Positions 9,106 through 16,372 of a DNA stretch of 64,000 nucleotides are shown here, piece by piece. The stretch spans positions 124,001 to 188,000 of the forward strand of contig JAAWSO010000002.1 of assembly GCA_022801595.1 (NCBI GenBank), given 5' to 3'. The stretch is from Clostridiales bacterium. GTDB taxonomy: Bacteria; Bacillota; Clostridia; Oscillospirales; Acutalibacteraceae. The translations under genes and the position numbers were made by a program. Under the pieces are notes generated by a model. It was not told where the DNA came from. It saw nothing but the letters and a program-made list of their open reading frames with translations, and made no database searches. Within the stretch, counting starts at the first letter, position 1. The number at the start of each line of letters is the position of its first letter.

Positions 9106-9126
9106 GAGAACCCTCCTTTCGCAAGG

Positions 9127-9855
9127 TTATGGGATGGGATAGCCCCGGGGGGTGACCAAAAAGCCGTTGATATCTTTGGTTTTGGAGTTGCCAATATACA
9201 CGGTGGTGAACATATCCACCGAGGCGTTCCGCAATTCCCCCAGAGAGAGAATTTCTGCGGTTTCTCCTTCCCGTCCAATATTTTTTACCCAGCCGCAAAC
9301 CGTATCCGCCGTTTTGGATTCCAGCAGGATATCGCAGGCCTTTTGTAGATAGTCCTGCCGCTTTTTGCTGGCAGGGTTGTAAAGGCAGATCACAAAATCT
9401 CCCTGTGCGGCGCAGCGCAAACGAGCTTCGATCTGTTTCCAAGGAGTGAGCAGATCACTTAGGGAAATCACCGCAAAGTCATGCATCAAGGGAGCCCCTA
9501 AAACAGCCGCGCCGCTGCATGCGGCTGTAATTCCCCCGATCACCTTGATGGTTGGAGGATTTGGGTAGGATTGGGCAAGTTCAAAAATCAAGCCTGCCAT
9601 TCCATATACCCCGGCATCGCCGCTGCATACCATGGCAACAGTTTTTCCAGTTAAGGCGGTTTCAATCGCTAGGGTACAGCGTTTGACTTCCTGTTTCATC
9701 GGAGTAGTGAGAAATTCTTTTTCGGGAAAATAGGGACGGATCAGGTCGATATAAATGGTGTATCCCGCAATGATGTCGCAGGTTGCTAGGGCTTCCATGG
9801 CCTTTGGGGTGATTTCCTCTTTTCCGCCTGGTCCCAGGCCGATCACATATAACAT
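9127..9855 (-). CDS. cbiH: CbiH, cobalt-precorrin-3 C17-methyltransferase
   Basis: This tetrapyrrole methylase adds the C17 methyl group and drives ring contraction. The fold signature is clear: YVIGLGPGGKEEITPKAMEAL at the N terminus, VCSGDAGVYGMAGLIFE and GGITAACSGAAVLGAPLMHDFAVISLSD. The 242 residues correspond to the short CbiH/CobJ core without C-terminal extension. It lies between hemA and cobK-sirC on the same strand with short gaps, so it belongs to the cluster transcript. Confidence 0.94.
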   Translation of the reverse strand: MLYVIGLGPGGKEEITPKAMEALATCDIIAGYTIYIDLIRPYFPEKEFLTTPMKQEVKRCTLAIETALTGKTVAMVCSGDAGVYGMAGLIFELAQSYPNPPTIKVIGGITAACSGAAVLGAPLMHDFAVISLSDLLTPWKQIEARLRCAAQGDFVICLYNPASKKRQDYLQKACDILLESKTADTVCGWVKNIGREGETAEILSLGELRNASVDMFTTVYIGNSKTKDINGFLVTPRGYPIP

Positions 9856-9871
9856 AGCATTTCCTTTCTGC

Positions 9872-11083
9872 TCATTCTTTTGGTCGGACCGCTTGCTTCA
9901 AAGCGTCCAAACAAGGCTCCCATAGGGGGACAGGCAAGGTTTCTTTCAGGCCGTAAACCAATTTGGCCACGGCTTTCTTGGCCGCGTCGTAGGCGTTTTG
10001 TTCCCATTCCGGATGGCTTTGCCGAAAATGTTTGTCTAGCCGCAGGGTTGCGTCCTTGGCAACGGCTTGGCTGATTTCGTGGATTTGGGGGATAAATTCC
10101 CGGAACTCATACCAGCGGATAAATTCCTCCTGATATCCCCGCAAAATTTGTTCTGCCTGCTGGAGGATGTCTGGCTTCACCGTATGCTGCAAGCCAAGAT
10201 GATCCATATCAAACAGGGAGACGCCGGGAAGGCTGCCGATGCGGGGGTCAATATCCCGAGGGACGGCAAGATCCAGGAATACATGGGGACGCTGCAAAAC
10301 AGGAGCGACCTCCTCCCATTTCAGGGTGCAGTGAGGGCTGGCCGTGGCGCTGACAATAAGGGAGAATTCATCCAGGAGGGAAACCCGCTGGTCGTAATCC
10401 ACTACCGAACAGTGGGCGGGAATGATGGCGTCCTGGTTTTGATGACGCCCTTTGGCGCGCAGGGTAATGCTTACATCCGCTCCCTGCTCTACCAAGGCGC
10501 GCGCGGCTAGTCGGCCCATTTCTCCATTGCCGATGACCAAGCATTTCTGTCCCAAAAGGCTGGGATGAACTTGTTTTAATAACGCTACCGCAGCTTCCGC
10601 GGCGGAATGGCTGTCTGATGTCAGTTTCATTTGGGTTTTCACTGCTTTTGCGCCGGTAACAGCGGTTCGGAACAAAACCTCTAAAACCGCATCCATGGAA
10701 CCGGAGGAGCGGGCTAAGCTGGCGGCTTCTTTGATCTGGCCCAGAATTTGGTCTTCCCCGAAAATTTGGGATTCCATGCCGCAGGCCAGCCGGAACAAGT
10801 AGTCCACTGCGTCTTTGCCATTTCGTTCCGTAAAAAAACGGGCGTAGTCCGGTTGGAAAAGAGGAAGGGCTTTGGCTAGGATTTGAGACAACGGCAGTTG
10901 TTCAGCGCCGCTGATCCAAAATTCAGTTCGATTGCACGTGGAGAGGATCAGGCAGCCATCCAGGCCGCAGGAGTCTACCAGTTCCTTAGCCATGGCAGCT
11001 GCATGGGCTTTGGTCAGGGCAAAAGCCTCCCGTTGGGCAATGGAAGCATGGACATAGTCGATGCCGGCCATCTTAATCTGCAA
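9872..11083 (-). CDS. hemA: HemA, glutamyl-tRNA reductase
   Basis: HemA reduces glutamyl-tRNA to glutamate-1-semialdehyde and commits carbon to tetrapyrroles. The catalytic cysteine is in LILSTCNRTEFW, the substrate motif is CGMESQIFGEDQILGQIKEA, and the NADPH domain has CLVIGNGEMGRLAARAL. The best start is the TTG at 11083, seven bases after AGGAGG; the next ATG four codons later is too far from that site. It overlaps the cbiG stop by 11 bases. Its place inside the B12 cluster suggests that B12 controls precursor supply. Confidence 0.94.
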   Translation of the reverse strand: MQIKMAGIDYVHASIAQREAFALTKAHAAAMAKELVDSCGLDGCLILSTCNRTEFWISGAEQLPLSQILAKALPLFQPDYARFFTERNGKDAVDYLFRLACGMESQIFGEDQILGQIKEAASLARSSGSMDAVLEVLFRTAVTGAKAVKTQMKLTSDSHSAAEAAVALLKQVHPSLLGQKCLVIGNGEMGRLAARALVEQGADVSITLRAKGRHQNQDAIIPAHCSVVDYDQRVSLLDEFSLIVSATASPHCTLKWEEVAPVLQRPHVFLDLAVPRDIDPRIGSLPGVSLFDMDHLGLQHTVKPDILQQAEQILRGYQEEFIRWYEFREFIPQIHEISQAVAKDATLRLDKHFRQSHPEWEQNAYDAAKKAVAKLVYGLKETLPVPLWEPCLDALKQAVRPKE

Positions 11084-12125
11084 AGGAAATCCTCCTTTCT
11101 TCCAATGCCGCCGCTACGGTGACGCCATGTCCGACTTGCTTGCGGATGAGCAAAGCCCCACCTTGGCTCCCCAGAACAGCCGCCCGCTCACAGACGTTGT
11201 CGATTCCCACTGTTTCCTGGACAAAGGAGGAGGTGGAGAAGGTGCCCTTCGCATTTGCCAGCTCTTCAGGAGAGAAAAATTGGATCGGCCAACCATGGGA
11301 TTTCGCAAAGGCCAAAAGGCCGGGTTCTTCTTGTTTGAGGATGATGGAGTTGATATTTTTGATAGAGCGGATATCAATTTCCTGCTCATCCAAAACCGAA
11401 AGTACCATAGCTTCTATGGTTTCCTGAGAAGCGCCCTTCCGGCATCCAATGCCAAGTGAGACAAGATTTGGAATGATCCGCAAAGTTTCCGAAAAGATTG
11501 AACAATTCGATCTGATTGTAATATAGACGCCTAATTTTTCATCTGATTTTCGTGTGAAACCAGTGGGTAAAGATTCTGTTTTTTCTGGAATATCAGAAGC
11601 GAAACCAATGGATTCCCCTTCTAATAACTGAGCGGATACTTTTTTTGCCAAAGTCATATCGGAAAGGCTCCATCCCAGGCGGGCAGCCCAACTATCCACC
11701 GCAAACAGATGGTTGCAGTCCGTTGCGGTGGAGATCACCGGTGTGGAGCCAATTTGCCGGGCTACCAATTGAGTCAGATGATTGGCGTTGCCAATATGGC
11801 CGGACAACAGGGAAATGGCAAACTGGCCATGTTCATCCACCACGACCACAGCGGGATCACGGATTTTCCCCTGAAGATAGGGGGCGACCGCACGTACTGC
11901 AATGCCACAGGCCCCAATAAAAATCATCCCGTCTGATTTTTCTTTGCAAAACCACTGGCGGGTCCATTGAGAAAGACTGTTGCCAAAGGAAGGAAGGCCA
12001 GATTTTTCCGCCTTCTTTTCCGAGGTGAATCCTTGGCAGAGATGCCCGGAAGCTTCCAATTTTTTGCAGAGGGTTTGACAAAGGGATGCGCCTCGGCTAG
12101 TGAAACAAACCAGGGTGATTTTCAT
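11073..12125 (-). CDS. cbiG: CbiG, cobalt-precorrin-5A hydrolase
   Basis: CbiG opens the delta-lactone of cobalt-precorrin-5A and releases acetaldehyde, a step specific to the anaerobic route. Visible features are FIGACGIAVRAVAPYL, VVVDEHGQFAISLLSGHIGNANHLT with the family's SGH motif, and the C-terminal GIGCRKGASQETIEAMV. The length of 350 residues is typical of the two-domain form. The ATG at 12125 follows AAAGGAG. Its presence, together with CbiD and CbiK, marks the early cobalt insertion pathway. Confidence 0.95.
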   Translation of the reverse strand: MKITLVCFTSRGASLCQTLCKKLEASGHLCQGFTSEKKAEKSGLPSFGNSLSQWTRQWFCKEKSDGMIFIGACGIAVRAVAPYLQGKIRDPAVVVVDEHGQFAISLLSGHIGNANHLTQLVARQIGSTPVISTATDCNHLFAVDSWAARLGWSLSDMTLAKKVSAQLLEGESIGFASDIPEKTESLPTGFTRKSDEKLGVYITIRSNCSIFSETLRIIPNLVSLGIGCRKGASQETIEAMVLSVLDEQEIDIRSIKNINSIILKQEEPGLLAFAKSHGWPIQFFSPEELANAKGTFSTSSFVQETVGIDNVCERAAVLGSQGGALLIRKQVGHGVTVAAALEERRISFAD

Positions 12126-12149
12126 AGGGGGCTCCTTTCTGGACGGCTT

Positions 12150-12914
12150 TTATTGGGGAAGGGCTTTCCCCTCCCGAAATTCGTGGGTGAAGGTAGGGTG
12201 ATACAAGAGGGAACGGCTGTAATCGCCGTCCAAAAAACGGCCAACCAGAATTAAAGCAGTTTTGGTGATGTGGTGCTGCTTTGCAGTTTGGGCCAGATTT
12301 TGTACCGTACAGCGCAGGATTTTTTCGTCCTCCCAGGTTGCTTTGTAGACAATGGCGGCTGGGGTATCGGGCAAGTAACCGCCGGCAAGCAAACGCTCGG
12401 TGAGCTGGGGAAGCATTCCGGCGCTAAGGAAAATGACCATGGTAGATTGATGCTGAGCCAGCAGGGAAATTTCTTCCCGCTGCGGCACGGGAGTCCGCCC
12501 AGCCATCCGGGTGATGATGACGGTTTGGGAAACATCAGGCAGGGTATATTCCGCCTGCAAGGCTGCGGCGGCTCCACAAAAGGAACTGACGCCAGGAACT
12601 ACCTCGTAGGCGATGTGACGCTGATTCAGACAATCCATTTGCTCCCGGATTGCGCCATAGAGAGAGGGGTCGCCAGTGTGAAGGCGGACGGTTTGTTTGT
12701 TTTCCTGTTCCGCCTGTACCATAACGGCAATGACTTCTTCTAAGGTCATGGAGGCGCTGTTATAAATCGAGCAAGTTGGCTTGGCTTCCAACAAAAGATC
12801 AGGATTTACCAAAGAACCAGCATAGATGATCACATCGGATTCCCGAATCAATCGCTGTCCCCGCACGGTAATTAAGTCCACTGCTCCTGGGCCTGCTCCC
12901 ACGAAATGAATCAT
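12150..12914 (-). CDS. cbiF: CbiF, cobalt-precorrin-4 C11-methyltransferase
   Basis: This tetrapyrrole methylase acts just before CbiG. Motifs are IHFVGAGPGAVDLITVRGQRLI, IIYAGSLVNPDLL, LHTGDPSLYGAIREQMDCL and VVPGVSSFCGAAAALQAEYTLP, all characteristic of CbiF/CobM. The 254-residue length is normal. The ATG overlaps the cbiL stop as ATGA, with AAGGAGG upstream inside the cbiL end. Confidence 0.95.
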   Translation of the reverse strand: MIHFVGAGPGAVDLITVRGQRLIRESDVIIYAGSLVNPDLLLEAKPTCSIYNSASMTLEEVIAVMVQAEQENKQTVRLHTGDPSLYGAIREQMDCLNQRHIAYEVVPGVSSFCGAAAALQAEYTLPDVSQTVIITRMAGRTPVPQREEISLLAQHQSTMVIFLSAGMLPQLTERLLAGGYLPDTPAAIVYKATWEDEKILRCTVQNLAQTAKQHHITKTALILVGRFLDGDYSRSLLYHPTFTHEFREGKALPQ

Positions 12915-13609
12915 GATGTTTCCTCCTTGACGAGAATGATGGAAAAGTAACTGGCTGCATTTCCGGCGTCGTCTAGATTTTGACAGACCAGTTCCTGTTC
13001 CAGCCCGCAGTTTTGTACCATTTTCGCGTGATGATAGAGCCCTTTTGTTTTCAGCATTTCCTTTACGGATTCTAACTGTTTCCCCATTTTCATTAGCACC
13101 TTCGTGCCTGTTTGAGATAAGGCGGCTTCTGTGTCAGGATAGGAGGCTGGAAGAATGTGAATGGGCTGATCCGCTTCCGCTAAAGCCGTGTTTAGCTTTG
13201 CGGCTACGGCGCAGAACGAAGGAACGCCGGGAATGATTTCGGCAGAGAGATTTTGTTCTAGAATCCGTTGATGGATGTACCAATAGGTGGAATACACCGT
13301 AGGGTCTCCCAAGGTAAGGAAGGCGACATCGTGTCCGCCCAGCAGCTTGGCGGTGATCAGTCCGGCGATTCGATCCCGGTTCCGGTCCAATTCCTCCTGA
13401 TTCTTGGTCATGGGGAAGGGCAGGGATAAAATTTCTTTTTGTTCCAAATCTGCAATGGCCTGGGATGCGATGCTCAAGGCGACCTGCCGGGAATCTCCCG
13501 TTTGCGGGACGGCAAGGATGGGGCATTGACGGATGATGCGCGCTGCTTTCAAAGTGATCAATTCTGGGTCGCCAGGGCCAATGCCCACGCCATATAGGGT
13601 TCCAATCAT
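12911..13609 (-). CDS. cbiL: CbiL, cobalt-precorrin-2 C20-methyltransferase
   Basis: CbiL methylates cobalt-precorrin-2 at C20, the first dedicated methylation after cobalt insertion. It carries LYGVGIGPGDPELITLKAARII, FLTLGDPTVYSTYWYIHQRI and IIPGVPSFCAVAAKLNTALAE, matching CbiL/CobI. The 232-residue length is normal. A strong GAGGAGGAG precedes the ATG at 13609. The gene follows cbiD by about 40 bases and overlaps cbiF. Confidence 0.94.
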   Translation of the reverse strand: MIGTLYGVGIGPGDPELITLKAARIIRQCPILAVPQTGDSRQVALSIASQAIADLEQKEILSLPFPMTKNQEELDRNRDRIAGLITAKLLGGHDVAFLTLGDPTVYSTYWYIHQRILEQNLSAEIIPGVPSFCAVAAKLNTALAEADQPIHILPASYPDTEAALSQTGTKVLMKMGKQLESVKEMLKTKGLYHHAKMVQNCGLEQELVCQNLDDAGNAASYFSIILVKEETS

Positions 13610-13649
13610 GAATCGTTTCTCCTCCTCTATGAAAAATATGGTTACTTTA

Positions 13650-14792
13650 TTAAACGGTATGAAAATAGGTTATCAACGGAACAGCCTCCACCGTTTGTGC
13701 CAGTAATCCGTGCTGATTAGAAAATAGAATAGCGCCTACTGGGATGCTTCCCTGAACCCGATGTTCCAATTGTCGGTGAATCGCTTTGGCTACGGATTCC
13801 ATCACTTGGGTATGGATACCGGCTTCCTTCAAACAATCCAACGCTTCTTCTGTCGTATTGCTTTGAAACACCCGGCCCACTAAAGATGGGGTTGCCTGGG
13901 GAGACAGGCCAGTATGGGCTGCTAAGATTTCCATGCGGCAGTCTCCGTAACGGGAATGGGTGTTCATCATGCCGCCAGCCAGCTTGATCAGCTTTCCAAT
14001 ATGTCCGACCAACAATGCGCCGCGAAACCCGGTTTCGCAGACAAGATCCAAGGTTTGACCAATGAAATTGCTGCATTTTACCGCTTGTTTCAAATCTAAG
14101 CGCAAATGTTGCCGCGCAAAGGTTTCCCCATAATTTCCAGGGGTAAGAAGGACGTACTCTGCACCGGATGCCGCCAGCATGTTGAGCTCTACACGGATGG
14201 AATCCAACAGCGCCTGGTCGCTCATCGGCTCCACAATTCCGCTGGTACCTAATACAGAAATCCCCCCTATAATCCCCAAGCGGGGATTAAAAGTTTTTGT
14301 AGCCAAAGCAACGCCTTCTGGAATGGAAATTTCTACTTGGAAGCCACCCGGATATTCAGAATCGTCCCGCAACTCTTCCAGCTCCTGAATCATCATTTGC
14401 TGGGGCACCCGATTGATGGCGGCTGCTCCCACTGGTTGATCCAGTCCTGGTTTGGTGATGCGTCCGACACCAACCCCGCCGTCAATGAGGATGGTTGGTT
14501 CCGAAATTTTCGTTACCTTGGCATAGACTAAAACTCCGTGGGTGACGTCCGGGTCGTCGCCGCTGTGTTTGCGTACCGCACAGGATACCCAGTCCGGACG
14601 GATGACGATATCCTGCACGGATAGATTTAAGCGAATGCCTTTGGGTGTCATCAGAGCGATGTGAGACACAGGATGCTGACTCAATAACATGACGGCAGCA
14701 GCTTTGGCTGCGGCTGCGGCGCAGGAACCGGTGGTATAGCCGCACCGTAGTTTTTTGTTGTCTTTGATGATAAATTGTTCCAGTTGATCCAT
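13650..14792 (-). CDS. cbiD: CbiD, cobalt-precorrin-5B C1-methyltransferase
   Basis: CbiD methylates C1 of cobalt-precorrin-5B in the anaerobic pathway. The N-terminal LRCGYTTGSCAAAAAKAAA is diagnostic, followed by DDPDVTHG, GGVGVGRITKPGLDQPVG and LVGHIGKLIKLAGGMMNTHSRYGDCRME. It is 380 residues long. It is the first gene after the intergenic cobalamin riboswitch and terminator at 14837-15008, so it begins the B12-gated segment of the cluster. Confidence 0.96.
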   Translation of the reverse strand: MDQLEQFIIKDNKKLRCGYTTGSCAAAAAKAAAVMLLSQHPVSHIALMTPKGIRLNLSVQDIVIRPDWVSCAVRKHSGDDPDVTHGVLVYAKVTKISEPTILIDGGVGVGRITKPGLDQPVGAAAINRVPQQMMIQELEELRDDSEYPGGFQVEISIPEGVALATKTFNPRLGIIGGISVLGTSGIVEPMSDQALLDSIRVELNMLAASGAEYVLLTPGNYGETFARQHLRLDLKQAVKCSNFIGQTLDLVCETGFRGALLVGHIGKLIKLAGGMMNTHSRYGDCRMEILAAHTGLSPQATPSLVGRVFQSNTTEEALDCLKEAGIHTQVMESVAKAIHRQLEHRVQGSIPVGAILFSNQHGLLAQTVEAVPLITYFHTV

Positions 14793-14836
14793 TGGGCTTG
14801 TCCTTCTAAAAAGTTGTATTGAGAAAAAGCGGAATC

Positions 14837-14867
14837 AAGAAAAGCCATCCAGTTGGTCACGGATGGC
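14837..14867 (-). terminator. Intrinsic terminator of the cobalamin riboswitch (expression platform)
   Basis: On the minus strand GCCATCC, a ten-base loop GTGACCAACT and GGATGGC are followed by TTTTCTT. The loop bases GTGACC can pair with GGTCAC about 45 bases upstream (plus 14914-14919), which offers an alternative antiterminated fold. This is a classical on/off arrangement between the B12 aptamer and the cbiD start. Confidence 0.75.
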
Positions 14868-14934
14868 AAAGCAATCCAATTCGAAGAAAGGGATTGGATT
14901 TGTCTATCCATTCAGTGACCGTGAAGATAGAAAA

Positions 14935-15008
14935 GCAGGCCGGCAATCTGGCTATGACAGTAACGGACTTGCGTGGGAATTTCACCCAACTTCCCCGGTG
15001 GTTCCTGC
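14935..15008 (-). promoter_or_regulatory. Compact cobalamin riboswitch between cbiK and cbiD
   Basis: The minus strand reads GGGGAAGTTGGGTGAAATTCCC, then AAGTCCGTTACTGTCAT, then AGCCAGATTGCCGGCCTGC. These match in order the conserved core of cobalamin riboswitches: the GGGAA..GGTGAAAxTCC element, the CCGCxACTGT element and the B12 box ending in CCTGC. GCAGG at the 5' edge can pair with the terminal CCTGC as P1. The domain is only about 75 nt, with almost nothing between the ACTGT and B12-box elements, so it resembles the short variant classes. A terminator follows before cbiD. The class assignment is inference. Confidence 0.8.
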
Positions 15009-15014
15009 GTGGAT

Positions 15015-15803
15015 TCAATTGTCTGGGAAGGGAGCGGCTTCCGCGAGATGGCGTGCGAACAGCTTCCCGGTATCTGGAAATTCTCCCAAGCCCGTTAGGT
15101 GGGCGGTAACGGTATAACCTTGGCGTTCTAAAACGGATTTCCAGGAGGATTCTTCCTCGCTGGCCATGTCGTTTTGGGCATGGTCACCGGCTACGATTAA
15201 AAATGGAAATAAGGCGACGCGGGAAATCTCCTGTTTTTTCAAACGTTTGCAGATAAAGTCTAGATTGGGAAAACCCTCTACCGTACCAATAAAGATGGAT
15301 TCCATATCCAAATAGCGCATGGTATTTTCTAATTGGGAATAAGCGGCATTGGAAAAGTGATCCGAACCGTGTCCCATGAGTACCAGAGCTTCCCCAGGCT
15401 GTGGCAGGGGCATGTTCTGAGCGATGATGCGGCAGCATTCCTCATAGTCGGCAAAGTCGGTCAGCATGGGCTTTCCCAGGCGGAACGAGAGAAACTGTCC
15501 GGCGAAGGGAGCCAGCTGACGACACATTTTTTCATATTCCCAGCCGTTGAGAATATGGAGTGGCTGGCAGACCACATGGGTATAGCCTTGGAGGGCCAGG
15601 GTCTTGATCAACTGTTCTGGAGTGGGAACCGTTAAGTTTTGTTCTTGCTGCAATTTTCGGATCACCATATTGGAGGTAAAAGCTCGGAAACAGTCGTGAT
15701 CTGGTAGCTGGGCGGCTAAGTGACGTTCCATGGTTTCAATGGCAGTGCGTGCAGTCGGGCAGGTGGTACCGAAGCTAACCACCACCAGCGCTTGTTTGTT
15801 CAT
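15015..15803 (-). CDS. cbiK: CbiK, anaerobic sirohydrochlorin cobaltochelatase
   Basis: CbiK inserts cobalt into sirohydrochlorin. It starts VVVSFGTTCPTARTAIETME and carries one catalytic histidine motif in LVLMGHGSDHFSNAAY and another in FLIVAGDHAQNDMASEE. The 262-residue length is typical. No signal peptide is visible, so a cytoplasmic location is expected. It is the first gene of the cluster but lies upstream of the B12 riboswitch, so its transcript should not be stopped by that switch. A separate promoter and structured leader precede it. Confidence 0.94.
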   Translation of the reverse strand: MNKQALVVVSFGTTCPTARTAIETMERHLAAQLPDHDCFRAFTSNMVIRKLQQEQNLTVPTPEQLIKTLALQGYTHVVCQPLHILNGWEYEKMCRQLAPFAGQFLSFRLGKPMLTDFADYEECCRIIAQNMPLPQPGEALVLMGHGSDHFSNAAYSQLENTMRYLDMESIFIGTVEGFPNLDFICKRLKKQEISRVALFPFLIVAGDHAQNDMASEEESSWKSVLERQGYTVTAHLTGLGEFPDTGKLFARHLAEAAPFPDN

Positions 15804-15848
15804 AAAAGAAATTCCTTTCCGCAGGCTCGTTGGCTTTTTGCTTATACT

Positions 15849-15941
15849 TCACTCTGATGAGCGAGGATTTGAAACTTCTACATCGTGCTTGTATGGTTCC
15901 AATTTTCCGCATGATCTTGGTATTTCCAGGTTATGATACCA
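15849..15941. repeat. Dispersed intergenic repeat, copy 1
   Basis: The segment with CATCGTGCTTGTATGG flanked by TCACTCTGATGAGCGAG resembles 49681-49750, which has TCACTTTGACGAGCGAG and the identical 16-base core. Its end, GGTTATGATACCA, recurs at 16055-16067. It is noncoding in both places as far as I can see. Confidence 0.6.
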
Positions 15942-15942
15942 T

Positions 15943-15965
15943 AAAAATCTTGCGCAGCGCGCAAG
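15943..15965 (-). terminator. Terminator-like hairpin in the cbiK leader
   Basis: The minus strand has CTTGCGC-GCT-GCGCAAG followed by ATTTTTAT. The stem is 7 bp, all G/C-rich at the loop end. It lies about 190 bases after the predicted transcript start and 140 bases before cbiK. Confidence 0.6.
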
Positions 15966-16007
15966 AGAGGCATCGCCGTAAAGAGCGCAACTCTTGTTTT
16001 ATGATTA

Positions 16008-16069
16008 CATGTTCTCAGAAACCTCCGGAATTTTTGATTCTGCTGGCGTTTCGAGGTTATGATACCACA
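16008..16069. repeat. Dispersed intergenic repeat, copy upstream of cbiK (partner of 31801-31862)
   Basis: CATGTTCTCAGAAACCTCCGGA...TTTCGAGGTTATGATACCA aligns with CATGTTTTCAGAAATTCTCGGA...TTTCGAGATTATTATAACA in front of metF. The ends are well conserved and the centre differs. On the minus strand CTCGAAAC can pair with GTTTCTGAG, and the metF copy keeps this pairing with changed bases. Confidence 0.55.
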
Positions 16070-16163
16070 CCTGCGGCGGGCAAGTCGCGCACGCTCCCTC
16101 CGGTCGCCAAATTGGACGGGAACCCATACGCCCAAATGCCCGCGCTGCAGGCTCACTGCGCAT

Positions 16164-16192
16164 ATTATACCATGGTAGACGGGAAGGGGCAA
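16164..16192 (-). promoter_or_regulatory. Sigma-A type promoter for the cbiK transcript
   Basis: On the minus strand TTGCCC and TATAAT are separated by exactly 17 bases. The predicted start near 16157 would give a leader of about 350 bases before cbiK. Confidence 0.65.
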
Positions 16193-16220
16193 ATATTTTT
16201 TGACTCTTATGGATGGATTC

Positions 16221-16249
16221 TTGATTTCTAGAAGGAAAAGAGATATAAT
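16221..16249 (+). promoter_or_regulatory. Sigma-A promoter of the aro operon
   Basis: TTGATT and a perfect TATAAT are spaced by 17 bases. The start near 16256 leaves a leader of about 115 bases before aroB, in which I see no attenuator. Confidence 0.75.
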
Positions 16250-16372
16250 TAAAAATCAATATTACCCCTTTACATATTTGCTATAAAGTGTTAAAGTTTA
16301 AAGTGATGAAGTAAGCCTGAGGTTTTTTCAAAGGCCAGGAAATCGCCCCAGGGGATATTTGGAGGAAATGCT

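Larger units (their letters stand above)
15804..16163 (-). promoter_or_regulatory. Long structured leader of cbiK containing repeat elements and a terminator
   Basis: No gene lies in the 569 bases between cbiK and aroB. On the minus strand the leader begins with a large imperfect hairpin (CCTGC..GCGGGC pairing with GCCCGC..GCAGG, plus 16070-16151). A 7-bp hairpin CTTGCGC-GCT-GCGCAAG followed by ATTTTTAT (plus 15943-15965) looks like an intrinsic terminator. The string GGTATCATAACC occurs twice, 126 bases apart. The two halves are members of intergenic repeats also found elsewhere in the window. I found no convincing B12 aptamer here. Confidence 0.55.

Noticed and set aside
15878-16192. 104-residue minus-strand ORF upstream of cbiK
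   Set aside because: It covers repeats, hairpins and a terminator, has no ribosome site and an implausible composition.
15804-16240. Cobalamin riboswitch directly upstream of cbiK
   Set aside because: I searched both strands for the GGTGAAAxTCC and B12-box elements; they are not there. The real match lies at 14935-15008.
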